Source: Chloroflexi bacterium HGW-Chloroflexi-3
GTDB taxonomy: Bacteria; Chloroflexota; Anaerolineae; Anaerolineales; Anaerolineaceae
Assembly: GCA_002842045.1 (NCBI GenBank)
Contig: PHBX01000017.1
Location: forward strand, 186,001 to 250,000
DNA length: 64,000 nt
Direction of reading: 5' to 3'
This document shows positions 7,580 through 15,765 of this stretch, in pieces. Made by a program: the position numbers and the translations under genes. Numbering within the stretch: the first letter of the stretch is position 1; the number at the start of each line of letters is the position of its first letter. Under the pieces are notes generated by a model, which worked only from the letters and a program-made list of their open reading frames with translations, was not told the origin of the DNA and made no database searches.

Positions 7580-8372
7580 CTAATCACACTCGCCCAGATT
7601 ACAGTAACCATTGTTGTTCGAATCCGTAGATGCGGCAATGTCCGGGATAGGAGCATCGTTTTACACAGCGGACTGCACAACTGCCATTTTGAGACAATGA
7701 TGTCTGATTGGATGCAAAGGCACGGCTCTTAGTCATCTGTGTTGAAAGTGAGATTTCATTGCTATCAGGCGTTTCGAGTGAAGTCATTTATTCTGCCAGC
7801 CCTTTGGACGCGTTGATCAGCACGAACAAGGCAGCAGTCTCGGTAACTCCTGCCACCTGCAAAAATTCACGGCGGCCGATTTACTTGGCGTTGATTATTA
7901 CTGGTTGTAAGGCTAATGGATTGGCAGGTGTCACAGCTGGGCTTGCCCAAAGTTTCCGGGTGGTGTGCACAATCCAGCGCCAATGCAAAGTCAGTTTCAG
8001 CAGGACGGCGAGTAGTGTGATCATGGAAATCGCGATATGAATATTTAACCAGGCGCTGAAATTGCCCAGAGAAGGATTCAACCAGGTTGAAATCACCAAA
8101 CCGGTGATCAGGATCAGGGAGAAGCCGAACAGGAGCGTGAGATCCAGGGCATAATACAGGCGAGACTGATTGGTGGTCTTACCAAAAAAGCGTGCGCTGG
8201 CAGCCAGCATCCAATCACGGTGCAGGAATAAATGGTAAATTGCCAGTATGCCACAGAAAACGCCGATCCATTGATGAACTGCAATTCCTGTCAGATCAAG
8301 GAAAAAGGTGGTAGTAAACCCGGTGAAGATGATCACATCAATCCACCAGTTTCTTTTAAGTTTGCTATTCAT
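7580..8372 (-). pseudogene. DUF4405-type membrane protein with Cys-rich tail, interrupted
   Basis: The first 163 residues are intact: four membrane helices with conserved histidines (GIAVHQWIG, IYHLFLH, NIHIAIS) typical of DUF4405 and flavocytochrome-b-like membrane domains. After INAK a TAA interrupts the frame, but the same frame goes on as IGRREFLQVAGVTETAAL up to a second TAA. It continues once more to CAVRCVKRCSYPGHCRIY. There two bases seem to be lost, and the next frame gives TDSNNNGYCNLGECD and a TAG at 7580. The tail is a known Cys-rich ending of this family. I infer a full-length gene with two nonsense changes and one frameshift. The 163-residue head might still be made. Confidence 0.75.
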
Positions 8373-8485
8373 AGTTACCTCGTTTGTTCATTGATGATTT
8401 GTGTTTTTAATTTGTTACAAATCATTCTAAGATTTGAAGCTGTGAAAACGCATTGAGGATGCTATGAATAAACTTAGAAAAGAAC

Positions 8486-9301
8486 CTACCCTGAAGATAT
8501 CTGGGTAATGTGTGGATCAGCTGCCAGAATGTTCATTTGCTGAATGGCGATCTGGTTTAGCTTCAACAATCGTTCTGATTGTGGAAGTTTTTGTTGGATG
8601 AAAAGCGCGTTTAATGTTTCGAGGTTGGAAAGACAGACGAGCTGGGTTGCGGTGGCATAATCACGGATGTTCCCTGAAAGATCTGGATTCTGATCGCGCC
8701 ACTCCCTGGCTGTTATCCCGAATAAAGCCATGTTAAGGACATCAGCTTCATTGGCATAAATGAAATTCGCTTTTTGGTTGGAGATTTGGGATGGGATTAG
8801 ATTTTGTTTAATAGCATCGGTATGGATACGATAATTTATTTTCGCCAGGTTACGGCGGATATCCCAGCCAAGTTGAGCTCGTTCCTGTTCTTTGAGTCGT
8901 TCAAATTCCTTAATTAAGTAAAGTTTGAATTCCACTGAAATCCAGGAAGCAAATTCAAAGGCAATATCCGGGTGGGCAAAGGTACCACCATAACGGCCCG
9001 ATTTTGAGACCAACCCAATTGCATTTGTGGATTCAATCCATTGTTTGGCAGTTAATATAAAACTATTTAATCCTGCTCTATTTCTAAACCCATCGAATTC
9101 GATGGGTTTAAACTCAGGATTATTAAGTTGTTCCCAAATACCAAGGAATTCTATTGTGTTTCTGTTTCTTAACCAATTCTGAATAATATAATCTGTTCTG
9201 TGTGAGTCCCTGAATCTGGCAATATCTGTTAAGGAAATAAAGTCCCAGTTGTTTATATGTAATAGACTTACATCATTTTTTAATACATTGATTTTATTCA
9301 T
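8486..9301 (-). CDS. KilA-N domain protein
   Basis: A 271-residue soluble protein. Residues about 15-125 match the KilA-N DNA-binding domain: FISLTDIARFRDSHRTDYIIQNWLR (given here in part: FISLTDIARF, YIIQNWLRNR), FILTAKQWIE, and TNAIGLVSKSGRYGGTFAHP with FEFASWISVEFKLYL. The C-terminal half is helical and charged. The ATG overlaps the stop of the methyltransferase remnant upstream (ATGA), so both belong to one operon. KilA-N proteins occur in phages and are also frequent within restriction-modification operons; here the second setting is supported by the neighbour. Confidence 0.82.
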   Translation of the reverse strand: MNKINVLKNDVSLLHINNWDFISLTDIARFRDSHRTDYIIQNWLRNRNTIEFLGIWEQLNNPEFKPIEFDGFRNRAGLNSFILTAKQWIESTNAIGLVSKSGRYGGTFAHPDIAFEFASWISVEFKLYLIKEFERLKEQERAQLGWDIRRNLAKINYRIHTDAIKQNLIPSQISNQKANFIYANEADVLNMALFGITAREWRDQNPDLSGNIRDYATATQLVCLSNLETLNALFIQQKLPQSERLLKLNQIAIQQMNILAADPHITQISSG

Positions 9302-9513
9302 TTTTTACCTACCACATTGATATCCAAAATGGTCATGGTGTCGTTGCCGAAGATATCGACCACTTTGACAGCGATTTTGCGTCTGCCGGGGGTGACTTCG
9401 TGAAATACCGATTTGAGTTCGAGAGATCGATCTTTTTCGGGTAAGGGTTTATCGGCTTCGAGATAACGATAGATGTCCTGGAGTTCTTGTTCTGTTAGAC
9501 GTGGCATGGTCAC
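9298..9513 (-). pseudogene. Remnant of an adenine DNA methyltransferase (large internal deletion)
   Basis: The 71-residue frame begins with MPRLTEQELQDIYRYLEADK followed by PLPEK, which I recognise as the N-terminal start of a family of large site-specific adenine DNA methyltransferases. It continues in frame with KSVFHEVTPGRRKIAVKVVD and then IFGNDTMTI, which is the C-terminal end of the same or a closely related methyltransferase. All catalytic motifs (DPPY-type and FxGxG) are absent. I infer one precise in-frame deletion of the several-hundred-residue middle. The next gene is a KilA-N protein, a usual companion; no restriction subunit follows. Confidence 0.72.
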
Positions 9514-9763
9514 CTCGTTTGGGTGTAAATGGTTGGATTGAATTGCCCCACTGGAATTGGAAGGCAGAAAACATGATGAAATAATTATACAGGTTTTCAG
9601 GATTTAGTTTTAGAATTGAGGGATGATTCGGAGGGGCGGTGTGTGGTACCCAATCCCCCCCTTCCCTTAAAACCCACCCCAAATCTCCCCAAATGCTTAT
9701 TGATTCACTCATCAATTTATGCTATGTTTTAACTGTTCCATTCCATTCAAGGAGAGTTGAATA

Positions 9764-10756
9764 GTGGCGATTGTAGAGGCACAAAATTTGGTGAAGAAAT
9801 TTGGCAATTTTGAGGCGGTCAAGGGCATCAGTTTCGCAGTGGAGGAGGGAGAGGTGTTCGGTCTGCTGGGCCCGAATGGGGCCGGCAAGACCACCACCAT
9901 CTCAATGTTAACCGGGTTATTCTCGCCCACCAGCGGGACAGCGGTGATCAATGGGTTTGATATCCGGAAAGAACCACTGCTTGCCAAGCAGATGTGTGGG
10001 TTGGTGCCGCAGGATCTGGCGCTCTATCCCACCCTGAGCGCGCGAGCCAACCTGGAGTTCTTTGGGCGGGTGTATGGACTGTCCGGCAGGAAGTTGAAGG
10101 AGAATATTGAGGACATCCTGCGTGTGGTCTCACTGACCGAGCGGGCAGACCAGGCAATTGAGAAGTATTCGGGGGGGATGAAACGGCGTGTCAACATTGC
10201 GGCGGGATTGGTGCACCAGCCAAGGCTGCTCTTCCTGGACGAGCCGACCGTGGGGGTCGATCCGCAGAGCCGTAATTATATCTTTGAGAGCGTGCAACGT
10301 CTGAACCGCGAGCGTGGCATGACCATCATCTACACCAGCCATTACATGGAAGAGGTGGAATTGCTGTGTAACCGTGTGGCGATCGTTGACCAGGGTAAGC
10401 TGATCGCGCTGGATACGATACGAAACCTGGAGGGTATGCTGGGGGGCGGTGTGCTGCGGATAGGCTTGAAACAGGTCGATGCTTGGCTATTGGAAGCCCT
10501 GTCCAATCTACCAGCTGTGCAACATGCCAGTGTTCTCCAAACTGTGACACTGACCCCTCCGGAAGAGAAAGAAGCCACCATCCAGGTGGCACAGCCGGTG
10601 ACGGTCAAGGTGGAGACCAAAAACAGCCAGCAGGCCCTCATTCAGGTCATCAATTACCTCGAGGAACAGAATATCACCCTTCTATCGCTGGATATCCTCG
10701 AGAATAACCTGGAAAGCGTCTTCCTGCACCTGACCGGCAAACAACTGCGGGAGTGA
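9764..10756 (+). CDS. ABC-2 type transporter ATP-binding protein
   Basis: A 330-residue ATPase with Walker A GPNGAGKTT (about residue 40), Q-loop GLVPQDLALYP, signature YSGGMKRRVNIA, Walker B LLFLDEPTVGVDP, and the H-loop YTSHYMEE. The C-terminal about 100 residues are the extension typical of DrrA/CcmA-like exporters. The start is GTG 9764 after AAGGAGAG. It lies four bases before a permease gene that is only a stub, so no functional partner is present here. It would export a drug or lipid-like substrate if a permease exists elsewhere. Confidence 0.92.
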   Translation: MAIVEAQNLVKKFGNFEAVKGISFAVEEGEVFGLLGPNGAGKTTTISMLTGLFSPTSGTAVINGFDIRKEPLLAKQMCGLVPQDLALYPTLSARANLEFFGRVYGLSGRKLKENIEDILRVVSLTERADQAIEKYSGGMKRRVNIAAGLVHQPRLLFLDEPTVGVDPQSRNYIFESVQRLNRERGMTIIYTSHYMEEVELLCNRVAIVDQGKLIALDTIRNLEGMLGGGVLRIGLKQVDAWLLEALSNLPAVQHASVLQTVTLTPPEEKEATIQVAQPVTVKVETKNSQQALIQVINYLEEQNITLLSLDILENNLESVFLHLTGKQLRE

Positions 10757-10759
10757 GCC

Positions 10760-10912
10760 ATGAAAATCCTCAGTATTGTCTGGAACGACATCCGCATATT
10801 TTTTAAAGAACCGAGCTACCTGATCTATCTGGTGGTGCTGCCGCTGGTCTTCATTCAGCTCTTCACCACCCTGTTCTCCGCTTCGGTAGGTGAGATGGAT
10901 AAAAAGAAGTAG
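10760..10912 (+). pseudogene. ABC-2 permease, N-terminal stub
   Basis: The frame gives 50 residues starting MKILSIVWNDIRIFFKEPSY, then one hydrophobic segment (LIYLVVLPLVFIQLFTTLFS), then SVGEMDKKK and TAG. The beginning is the usual N-terminus of an ABC-2 membrane permease, which should be about 370 residues with six helices. I infer that the gene lost everything after helix 1. It starts four bases after the ATPase stop, as a normal partner would. Confidence 0.7.
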
Positions 10913-11023
10913 CTCGGCCACTGATGGGAGGGAATTGTGCCGCTGTTGGAGTCTCAGGCGCAATCGAAGCGCCTTTTCTCTCTTTTCTATTCATCGTTCT
11001 TATGTTAGAATCTTTGCACACCC

Positions 11024-11108
11024 GGAGGGATGACCGAGTGGCTTAAGGTGCCTGTCTTGAAAACAGGTGTGGGGCAACCCACCGTGGGTTCGAATCCCTC
11101 TCCCTCCG
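11024..11108 (+). tRNA. tRNA-Ser (anticodon TGA)
   Basis: The cloverleaf is complete: acceptor GGAGGGA paired with TCCCTCC, anticodon loop CTTGAAA with anticodon TGA, a long variable arm (GTGGGGCAACCCAC), and T-loop TTCGAAT. CCA is not encoded. Confidence 0.95.
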
Positions 11109-11124
11109 CTGTACCGTTACGCCC

Positions 11125-11217
11125 GGGGAGGTGCCAGAGTGGTTGAATGGGGCCGCCTGCTAAGTGGTTGTCGGGTGTCAAGCTCGACCGCGGGTTCGAA
11201 TCCCGCCCTCCCCGCCA
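11125..11217 (+). tRNA. tRNA-Ser (anticodon GCT)
   Basis: Acceptor GGGGAGG pairs with CCTCCCC; the anticodon loop CTGCTAA gives GCT. It has a long class II variable arm, T-loop TTCGAAT and an encoded CCA at 11215-11217. It lies 16 bases after tRNA-Ser(TGA), so the two are likely cotranscribed. Confidence 0.94.
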
Positions 11218-11225
11218 GATAAAGT

Positions 11226-11264
11226 GACGAAAAAAGATGCAATAAAATTGCATCTTTTTTCGTC
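11226..11264 (+). terminator. Terminator of the tRNA-Ser pair
   Basis: A perfect 18-bp stem starting GACGAAAAAAGATGCAAT with an AAA loop; the 3' arm contains a run of six T residues. It begins nine bases after the second tRNA. Confidence 0.8.
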
Positions 11265-11344
11265 AAGGTAAGAAAAAACTAAAACATGGTAGATAATCAT
11301 ATATAGAAAATAAGTGTGAATTTCTGTAGAAAAAGGAGTTGGAG

Positions 11345-11830
11345 ATGAAATTAATGAATAACCTTCTTCTTTATGTGACCTTAGTGATCTCACCGGAAGA
11401 AGCTAAGCAGGTTAGGTTGTTGATTGAAAGCTTGCGCAGGTTTGGTGGTAGATTGGGAGCTTATCCTGTGTTAATATTCTTCACGGATATGAAGTTCTCT
11501 GGGGGGTTTTCAGATTTAGGTGAAATAAAACTGCTTCAGTTGGAATTGGATGCGATCTTTCAGCAATATCCATTGCATCTGCAGGAAAAACTGCCCGTTT
11601 CAAAGAGGGTACTATCCCTCAACCAATTGTTCTGTATGGTTTATGAAGATACTACTTTTGCGGAATCACCTGATAAACTACCGAATCATCACTGCGAAAG
11701 ACTTCAATCAATCCCGGATCTTTTGCAGCCACTTTCAGAAAATTGGTGTGCTTCAAATCTGATAATACATATTCAGACCCAAAATTCCCTGCGATCATCG
11801 CGGATGGGTTTTCAATTCTGCCTTTCGTGA
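11345..11830 (+). pseudogene. N-terminal fragment of a hypothetical protein
   Basis: AAGGAG precedes ATG 11345. About 85 residues look like a real protein: LLLYVTLVISPEEAKQV, LLIESLRRFGG, AYPVLIFFTD, then a helix. This resembles the start of a family of about 300-residue cytosolic proteins of unknown function, possibly nucleotide-sugar related. Beyond about 11640 the frame only reads the antisense of the convergent glycosyltransferase gene and ends at 11830. I infer a 3' truncation close to the end of that neighbour. Confidence 0.5.
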
Positions 11831-13205
11831 TGTCGACCCAGGTGTAATATAAATCCTGGTTGTAATACAACATATAGGTCGGGTCTAATCCAATCAGGTA
11901 TGTATTGTGAGCATTATAGAAAAACAAGCGTGGAAAATCGTCCCAATCGGTCTGAAAAACTCGAGACCCAGCCGGTGTATTGGCTGCCAGCCAGGCAGAT
12001 GACTCTTCGTAGGTCTGAAATGGTTTGGATTTTTGGATGCTGGCTTGAGCAGATTGTTGAGTATTCCAGATTCCAGGTATGAGGATCGCGATTAATGCAA
12101 TAACAGGCAGCCATTTATATAGACGGTTTTTGGCCTGATCTCTCGCGGATTGAATGAGGGGTGTCCAGGCAAAGGCTGCAAATACCAGCGCAAAGGCAGG
12201 AAAATATTCGACAAAGCGGCGGGATTGGAATAACATCAGTCCAAACAAAACCGCCAGAACAAAACTGACTGCGGTACGCAATTCCATTCGCTTCCCGTGA
12301 AAACCCAGGGCAAATGTACCACTGATAAAAGCGACCAATGCTAAGAGTGAATTCTTCAGAATTTGAGAGGTATTGTAGGGGTACCACTCGCTGCCGACAC
12401 TGATGGACGTGGCTTCAAAAAGTTTAGGCAGGATGTGTGAGGTCGTGAAAATGATATTGTAGGGGAAAAATGGGTTGATGATTATTCCCAGAACAATTCC
12501 AATACCGGCATAGAGCAGCGGTTGTAACTCCAATTTGTGCGTGAATAACCAAATCACAATGACATAGCCACCTGCCAGGACCAGTAATAAAGGAAAGGCA
12601 TTATATAACCAGACGTAAAAGAAACCCAGGAGCGCAAGACGTTTATACTTTTTTCGCAACAGCCAATCCAATCCTACCATCAGAACAACTAAGGAAAGCG
12701 ATTGCGCTCGTGTGATGCTCATGCGGTAAATAAATGCCTCAGAAACTGCCATCAATCCGAAAGCCCACAAAAGAGCCAGAGGGATTTTTTGATTTCTAAA
12801 TAAGTTCCAGACACTCATAAAAGCCAGGCTGGCAAAAAACACGGCTGCCAATTTTGCGCCGGTGATCAAATTACCGAATGTAAACGGGATTAATGCGACA
12901 TGAAAGAGAAAATGATGATCATAAAACTCCCGGGCGTTTAAGATGGATAAGGGTAACCAATTGAAATCCGGTGTAAGCCCTCCGGTACGCATCAGGTAAG
13001 CCAATTTGATATGATAATAGCCATCATTATCTGGTAAATCCGGGGTTGAGAATTGCATCAATGCCAGGAAAATGATAAAAACTGACCACAGCAGAATTCC
13101 AATGCGGATTTCAGCCCAATTAAGCATGATTCTTTTTTCGAATGTGGTTACCCATTTTTGGAAGGTCGATATTTTGAGAATTGATTGCATTTTCATACTT
13201 TTCAA
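11652..13205 (-). CDS. Multi-spanning membrane glycosyltransferase (GT-C, STT3-like)
   Basis: A protein of about 517 residues with about eleven membrane helices and a large C-terminal extracytoplasmic domain. After the first helix comes PDNDGYYHIKLAY, an acidic first-loop motif like the D-x-YYH of oligosaccharyltransferases (STT3/PglB/AglB) and related GT-C enzymes. This suggests transfer of a sugar from a lipid carrier outside the membrane. The tail contains AWLAANTPAGSRVFQTDWDD, common in bacterial GT-C proteins. The start is uncertain: TTG 13205 or the ATGs at 13196 and 13190, none with a strong ribosome binding site. Its acceptor is unknown. The gene is convergent with a truncated gene at 11345. 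Confidence 0.72.
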   Translation of the reverse strand: MKSMKMQSILKISTFQKWVTTFEKRIMLNWAEIRIGILLWSVFIIFLALMQFSTPDLPDNDGYYHIKLAYLMRTGGLTPDFNWLPLSILNAREFYDHHFLFHVALIPFTFGNLITGAKLAAVFFASLAFMSVWNLFRNQKIPLALLWAFGLMAVSEAFIYRMSITRAQSLSLVVLMVGLDWLLRKKYKRLALLGFFYVWLYNAFPLLLVLAGGYVIVIWLFTHKLELQPLLYAGIGIVLGIIINPFFPYNIIFTTSHILPKLFEATSISVGSEWYPYNTSQILKNSLLALVAFISGTFALGFHGKRMELRTAVSFVLAVLFGLMLFQSRRFVEYFPAFALVFAAFAWTPLIQSARDQAKNRLYKWLPVIALIAILIPGIWNTQQSAQASIQKSKPFQTYEESSAWLAANTPAGSRVFQTDWDDFPRLFFYNAHNTYLIGLDPTYMLYYNQDLYYTWVDITKGRIENPSAMIAGNFGSEYVLSDLKHTNFLKVAAKDPGLIEVFRSDDSVVYQVIPQK

Positions 13206-13211
13206 TCGTTA

Positions 13212-13246
13212 AAAATTGCAGGCTATAAAGATAACCTGCAATTTTT
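13212..13246 (-). terminator. Terminator of the Asp-rich protein gene
   Basis: Stem AAAATTGCAGG/CCTGCAATTTT with a 12 nt loop, followed on the minus strand by a T-run. It sits directly after the stop of the gene at 13268-14098 and before the glycosyltransferase gene. Confidence 0.7.
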
Positions 13247-13267
13247 GGAACGAACTTTGTCTACAAA

Positions 13268-14098
13268 TTAATCCTCATCGTCATCGTCATCATCGTCATC
13301 ATCGTCATCGTCATCATTGTCATTGCTATCATCGTCATCGTCGTCATTGCTATTGCTGTCATCATCGTCGTCGTCATTGTCATTGCTATCATGGTCATAA
13401 TCATCATCATCATTGCTATTGCTGTCATCATCATCGTCGTCATCGTTGCTGTTCATATCGTCGTCGTAATCATCATTATCATTGCTATTGCTGTCATCAT
13501 CGTCGTCACCGTTGCTGTTCATGTCATCGTCATCGTCATCATTGCTGTTCATGTCATCGTCATCGAAATCATCGTTCTCATTGTCGTCTGATGACATGTC
13601 CAGACTGCCTGCTAATAAGGCGGATTCGAGAGCACGATTGACTTCGGCTTGAACTATTTCTGGAACTGAAGCTGCAAGGCTGGTGAGAACTTCAGCGTAT
13701 GTGGATAAGGCTGCGGTAATTTCTGTTGCCAGTTGGGCAGCCCGAGTTGGATCTGTTTTGGTCACAGTTTCCAGTTCGAAAAGTGCACCATTAATGGCAG
13801 ATTCAAATGCCAACACAGTTTGTTTTATCTCTGGATAGCGTCCTTCATTTACCAGTTTGCTGATTTCTTCCAGTCGTTCTTCGGAAAATGATATTTTTAA
13901 TTGGGCGCGATCGGCTGCATCTTTAGAAAGCTTCAGTTGAGTTTCTTCAAATGTTGTCTTCAGAGAATACAACGCATCTCCTGGTATTGCTGATCTTGCG
14001 GCAACACTTGTTGCTCCCACTGTGCCTAGGAGGACTACTGCGATCAGCGAGACAAAGATTAAGGCTCGTAATCGGGTTGATTTGGTTTGTGATTTCAT
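13268..14098 (-). CDS. Secreted DUF5667-like protein with long Asp/Asn/Ser repeat tail
   Basis: A 276-residue protein. A signal peptide or membrane anchor spans about residues 10-33 (LRALIFVSLIAVVLLGTVGA). Residues 36-165 form a helical domain beginning SAIPGDALYSLKTTFEETQL, the typical opening of DUF5667 proteins. From about residue 172 the chain is almost only Asp, Asn and Ser, in irregular repeats such as MNSNDDDDDD and SNSNDDDDD, with a final poly-Asp. The DNA shows the matching triplet minisatellite. AAGGAG precedes the ATG. The acidic tail could bind Ca2+ or act as a charged surface brush; this is inference. Confidence 0.75.
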   Translation of the reverse strand: MKSQTKSTRLRALIFVSLIAVVLLGTVGATSVAARSAIPGDALYSLKTTFEETQLKLSKDAADRAQLKISFSEERLEEISKLVNEGRYPEIKQTVLAFESAINGALFELETVTKTDPTRAAQLATEITAALSTYAEVLTSLAASVPEIVQAEVNRALESALLAGSLDMSSDDNENDDFDDDDMNSNDDDDDDMNSNGDDDDDSNSNDNDDYDDDMNSNDDDDDDDSNSNDDDDYDHDSNDNDDDDDDSNSNDDDDDDSNDNDDDDDDDDDDDDDED

Positions 14099-14214
14099 TT
14101 TTTCTCCTTATTTATCCGTTGAATTGGTGACATGTAACAATAATAAACACCTTTCCTCTTTCTACCCACTGCTGAAGGTCGATATTTTTAAGCGACCAAA
14201 GGTCTAAGCGTTTA

Positions 14215-14279
14215 AGACTTAAGTCTGATGTGATTAACGACTATATTAGTAGTTGTGCATAAACAGGATTATGTATAAT
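14215..14279 (+). promoter_or_regulatory. Candidate promoter and palindrome upstream of the two-component pair
   Basis: TATAAT at 14274-14279 is preceded by TTGTGC at 14253-14258, 15 bases apart. A perfect 12-bp palindrome AGACTTAAGTCT lies at 14215-14226 in this divergent intergenic region and could be an operator. Confidence 0.42.
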
Positions 14280-14331
14280 GTAAACAGTCAATGATGATTT
14301 TTTTTCAAATGACCGGAGTGGGAGTGCTGGA

Positions 14332-15765
14332 TTGATTTCAAAGCTAAAAGATAGATTTAAAAATTTAAATCTTAGCCAACGTTTTATGCTGGCAGGTTTG
14401 TTGACATTATTTGTTGGTGCGTTAGGAATTGGATTCTGGGTCGAAAATCAAATCATAACCGGGGTGATCCATCGCGCCGGAGCGACAACGGCACTTTATG
14501 TAGAAAGTTTTGTCGCCCCTAACTTACAAGAATTAGGCTCATCAGAAGTGATATTACCAGAACATGCCCTGGCATTAGAAAACTTATTACAGGACACACC
14601 TTTGGGCCAACAAATCGTCGCGTTTAAAGTGTGGAACACCCGTGGAAAATTATTGTATTCGAATGATGTAAATGCCATTGGCAAAACCTATCCAATGAAT
14701 GAAGGGTTATTACGTGCTCGCTTAGGAGAGGTGGTTTCTGAGATAAGCGCATTGCAAGAAGAAGAAAACCAAGCACTAAGAGAACAGTATGGCCAATTAT
14801 TGGAAACATACAGCCCCGTATGGTTAAGTGGAACCAATCAGGTGATTGCAGTGGCTGAGTTTTACCACCAGACGGATGATCTTGACAGAGAAATAGATGT
14901 ATTGAAACGTCGTAGTTGGTTGGTAGTGGGTTTTATCATTTTCATTATGTATTTGCTTCTTTCCGGATTTATCCGAAATGCAAGTAATACGATATTCCGT
15001 CAACAAGCAGATTTAAACCTAAAAGTAGAGCAATTGACAGAGTTGCTGGTAGAAAATCAAAAATTAAACGAACGCGCCCGAAAAGCATCAGCCAGTGTTG
15101 CTTTGTTAAATGAAGGATATCTCAAACGTATAGGCACAGAATTGCATGATGGGCCAGCCCAGGACCTGGGGTTGTCGATACTCAAACTGGATTCAACGAT
15201 TGGAAAAATTGAAAAAAATTTATCAAAATCTGTTGATTCAAAAATCATCTCTGAACTAACTGAGGTTGAAAAATCCATGCAAATTGCTTTGAAGGAAATG
15301 CGTGGGATTGCCACTGGATTGGTGCTACCTCAATTGGCTGAATGGGATTTGTTCGACACTGTTTCCCATGTTGTCCATAAACACGAACAACAAACCAATA
15401 CCAGGGTTAACCTGGAGATTGAAGGGGAGATGAATGGACCAGCTTTGCCCATTCGCATTACCCTGTACCGATTGATTCAAGAAGCTTTGCACAATGCATA
15501 TCATCACGCAAATGGTGCTAGCCAAAGTGTGTGTGTAAAAAACAACAGCGATCATATTCTATTGGAGATTGCAGATACTGGGCCTGGTTTTGATGTTCCT
15601 ATGATTCTGGAAAATACAGACCGGTTAGGAATCAGTGGCATGCGAGAAAGAGTAGAAAGTATTGGTGGCAGGTTTGAAATTGAAAGTAGAATGGGAGAGG
15701 GAACAACCATTCGTGCTCGCTTACCAAAAAGTGTAAATGGAGATCGAAAAAATGGGCAAAAATGA
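14332..15765 (+). CDS. Sensor histidine kinase, NarX/DegS-like (HisKA_3)
   Basis: A 477-residue inner-membrane kinase: TM1 about residues 18-38, an extracytoplasmic sensor domain of about 160 residues with no clear Cache or PAS signature, TM2 about 200-218, a coiled linker, HisKA_3 with ELHDGPAQDLGLSIL (His272), and HATPase_c with N-box QEALHNAYHHA, G1 DTGPGFD and G2 GISGMRERV. The start is TTG 14332 after a GGAGTG repeat; no better start is visible. The response regulator gene overlaps its end by 14 bases. The signal sensed is unknown. Confidence 0.9.
   Translation: MISKLKDRFKNLNLSQRFMLAGLLTLFVGALGIGFWVENQIITGVIHRAGATTALYVESFVAPNLQELGSSEVILPEHALALENLLQDTPLGQQIVAFKVWNTRGKLLYSNDVNAIGKTYPMNEGLLRARLGEVVSEISALQEEENQALREQYGQLLETYSPVWLSGTNQVIAVAEFYHQTDDLDREIDVLKRRSWLVVGFIIFIMYLLLSGFIRNASNTIFRQQADLNLKVEQLTELLVENQKLNERARKASASVALLNEGYLKRIGTELHDGPAQDLGLSILKLDSTIGKIEKNLSKSVDSKIISELTEVEKSMQIALKEMRGIATGLVLPQLAEWDLFDTVSHVVHKHEQQTNTRVNLEIEGEMNGPALPIRITLYRLIQEALHNAYHHANGASQSVCVKNNSDHILLEIADTGPGFDVPMILENTDRLGISGMRERVESIGGRFEIESRMGEGTTIRARLPKSVNGDRKNGQK

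Noticed and set aside
7790..7880. Recoding of TAA in the DUF4405 gene
   Set aside because: A further frameshift lies downstream, and TAA ends many intact genes in the window, so decay is simpler.
11005..11253. An 82-residue minus-strand frame over the two tRNA-Ser genes
   Set aside because: It is the antisense translation of the tRNA genes, a common false ORF; both tRNAs fold perfectly.
13261..13591. Triplet repeats of the Asp-rich gene seen as a possible CRISPR array, or as His-rich and Ile/Val-rich plus-strand ORFs
   Set aside because: Repeats are irregular, there are no spacers of constant size, and the minus-strand frame continues a signal peptide and DUF5667 domain with a good start.
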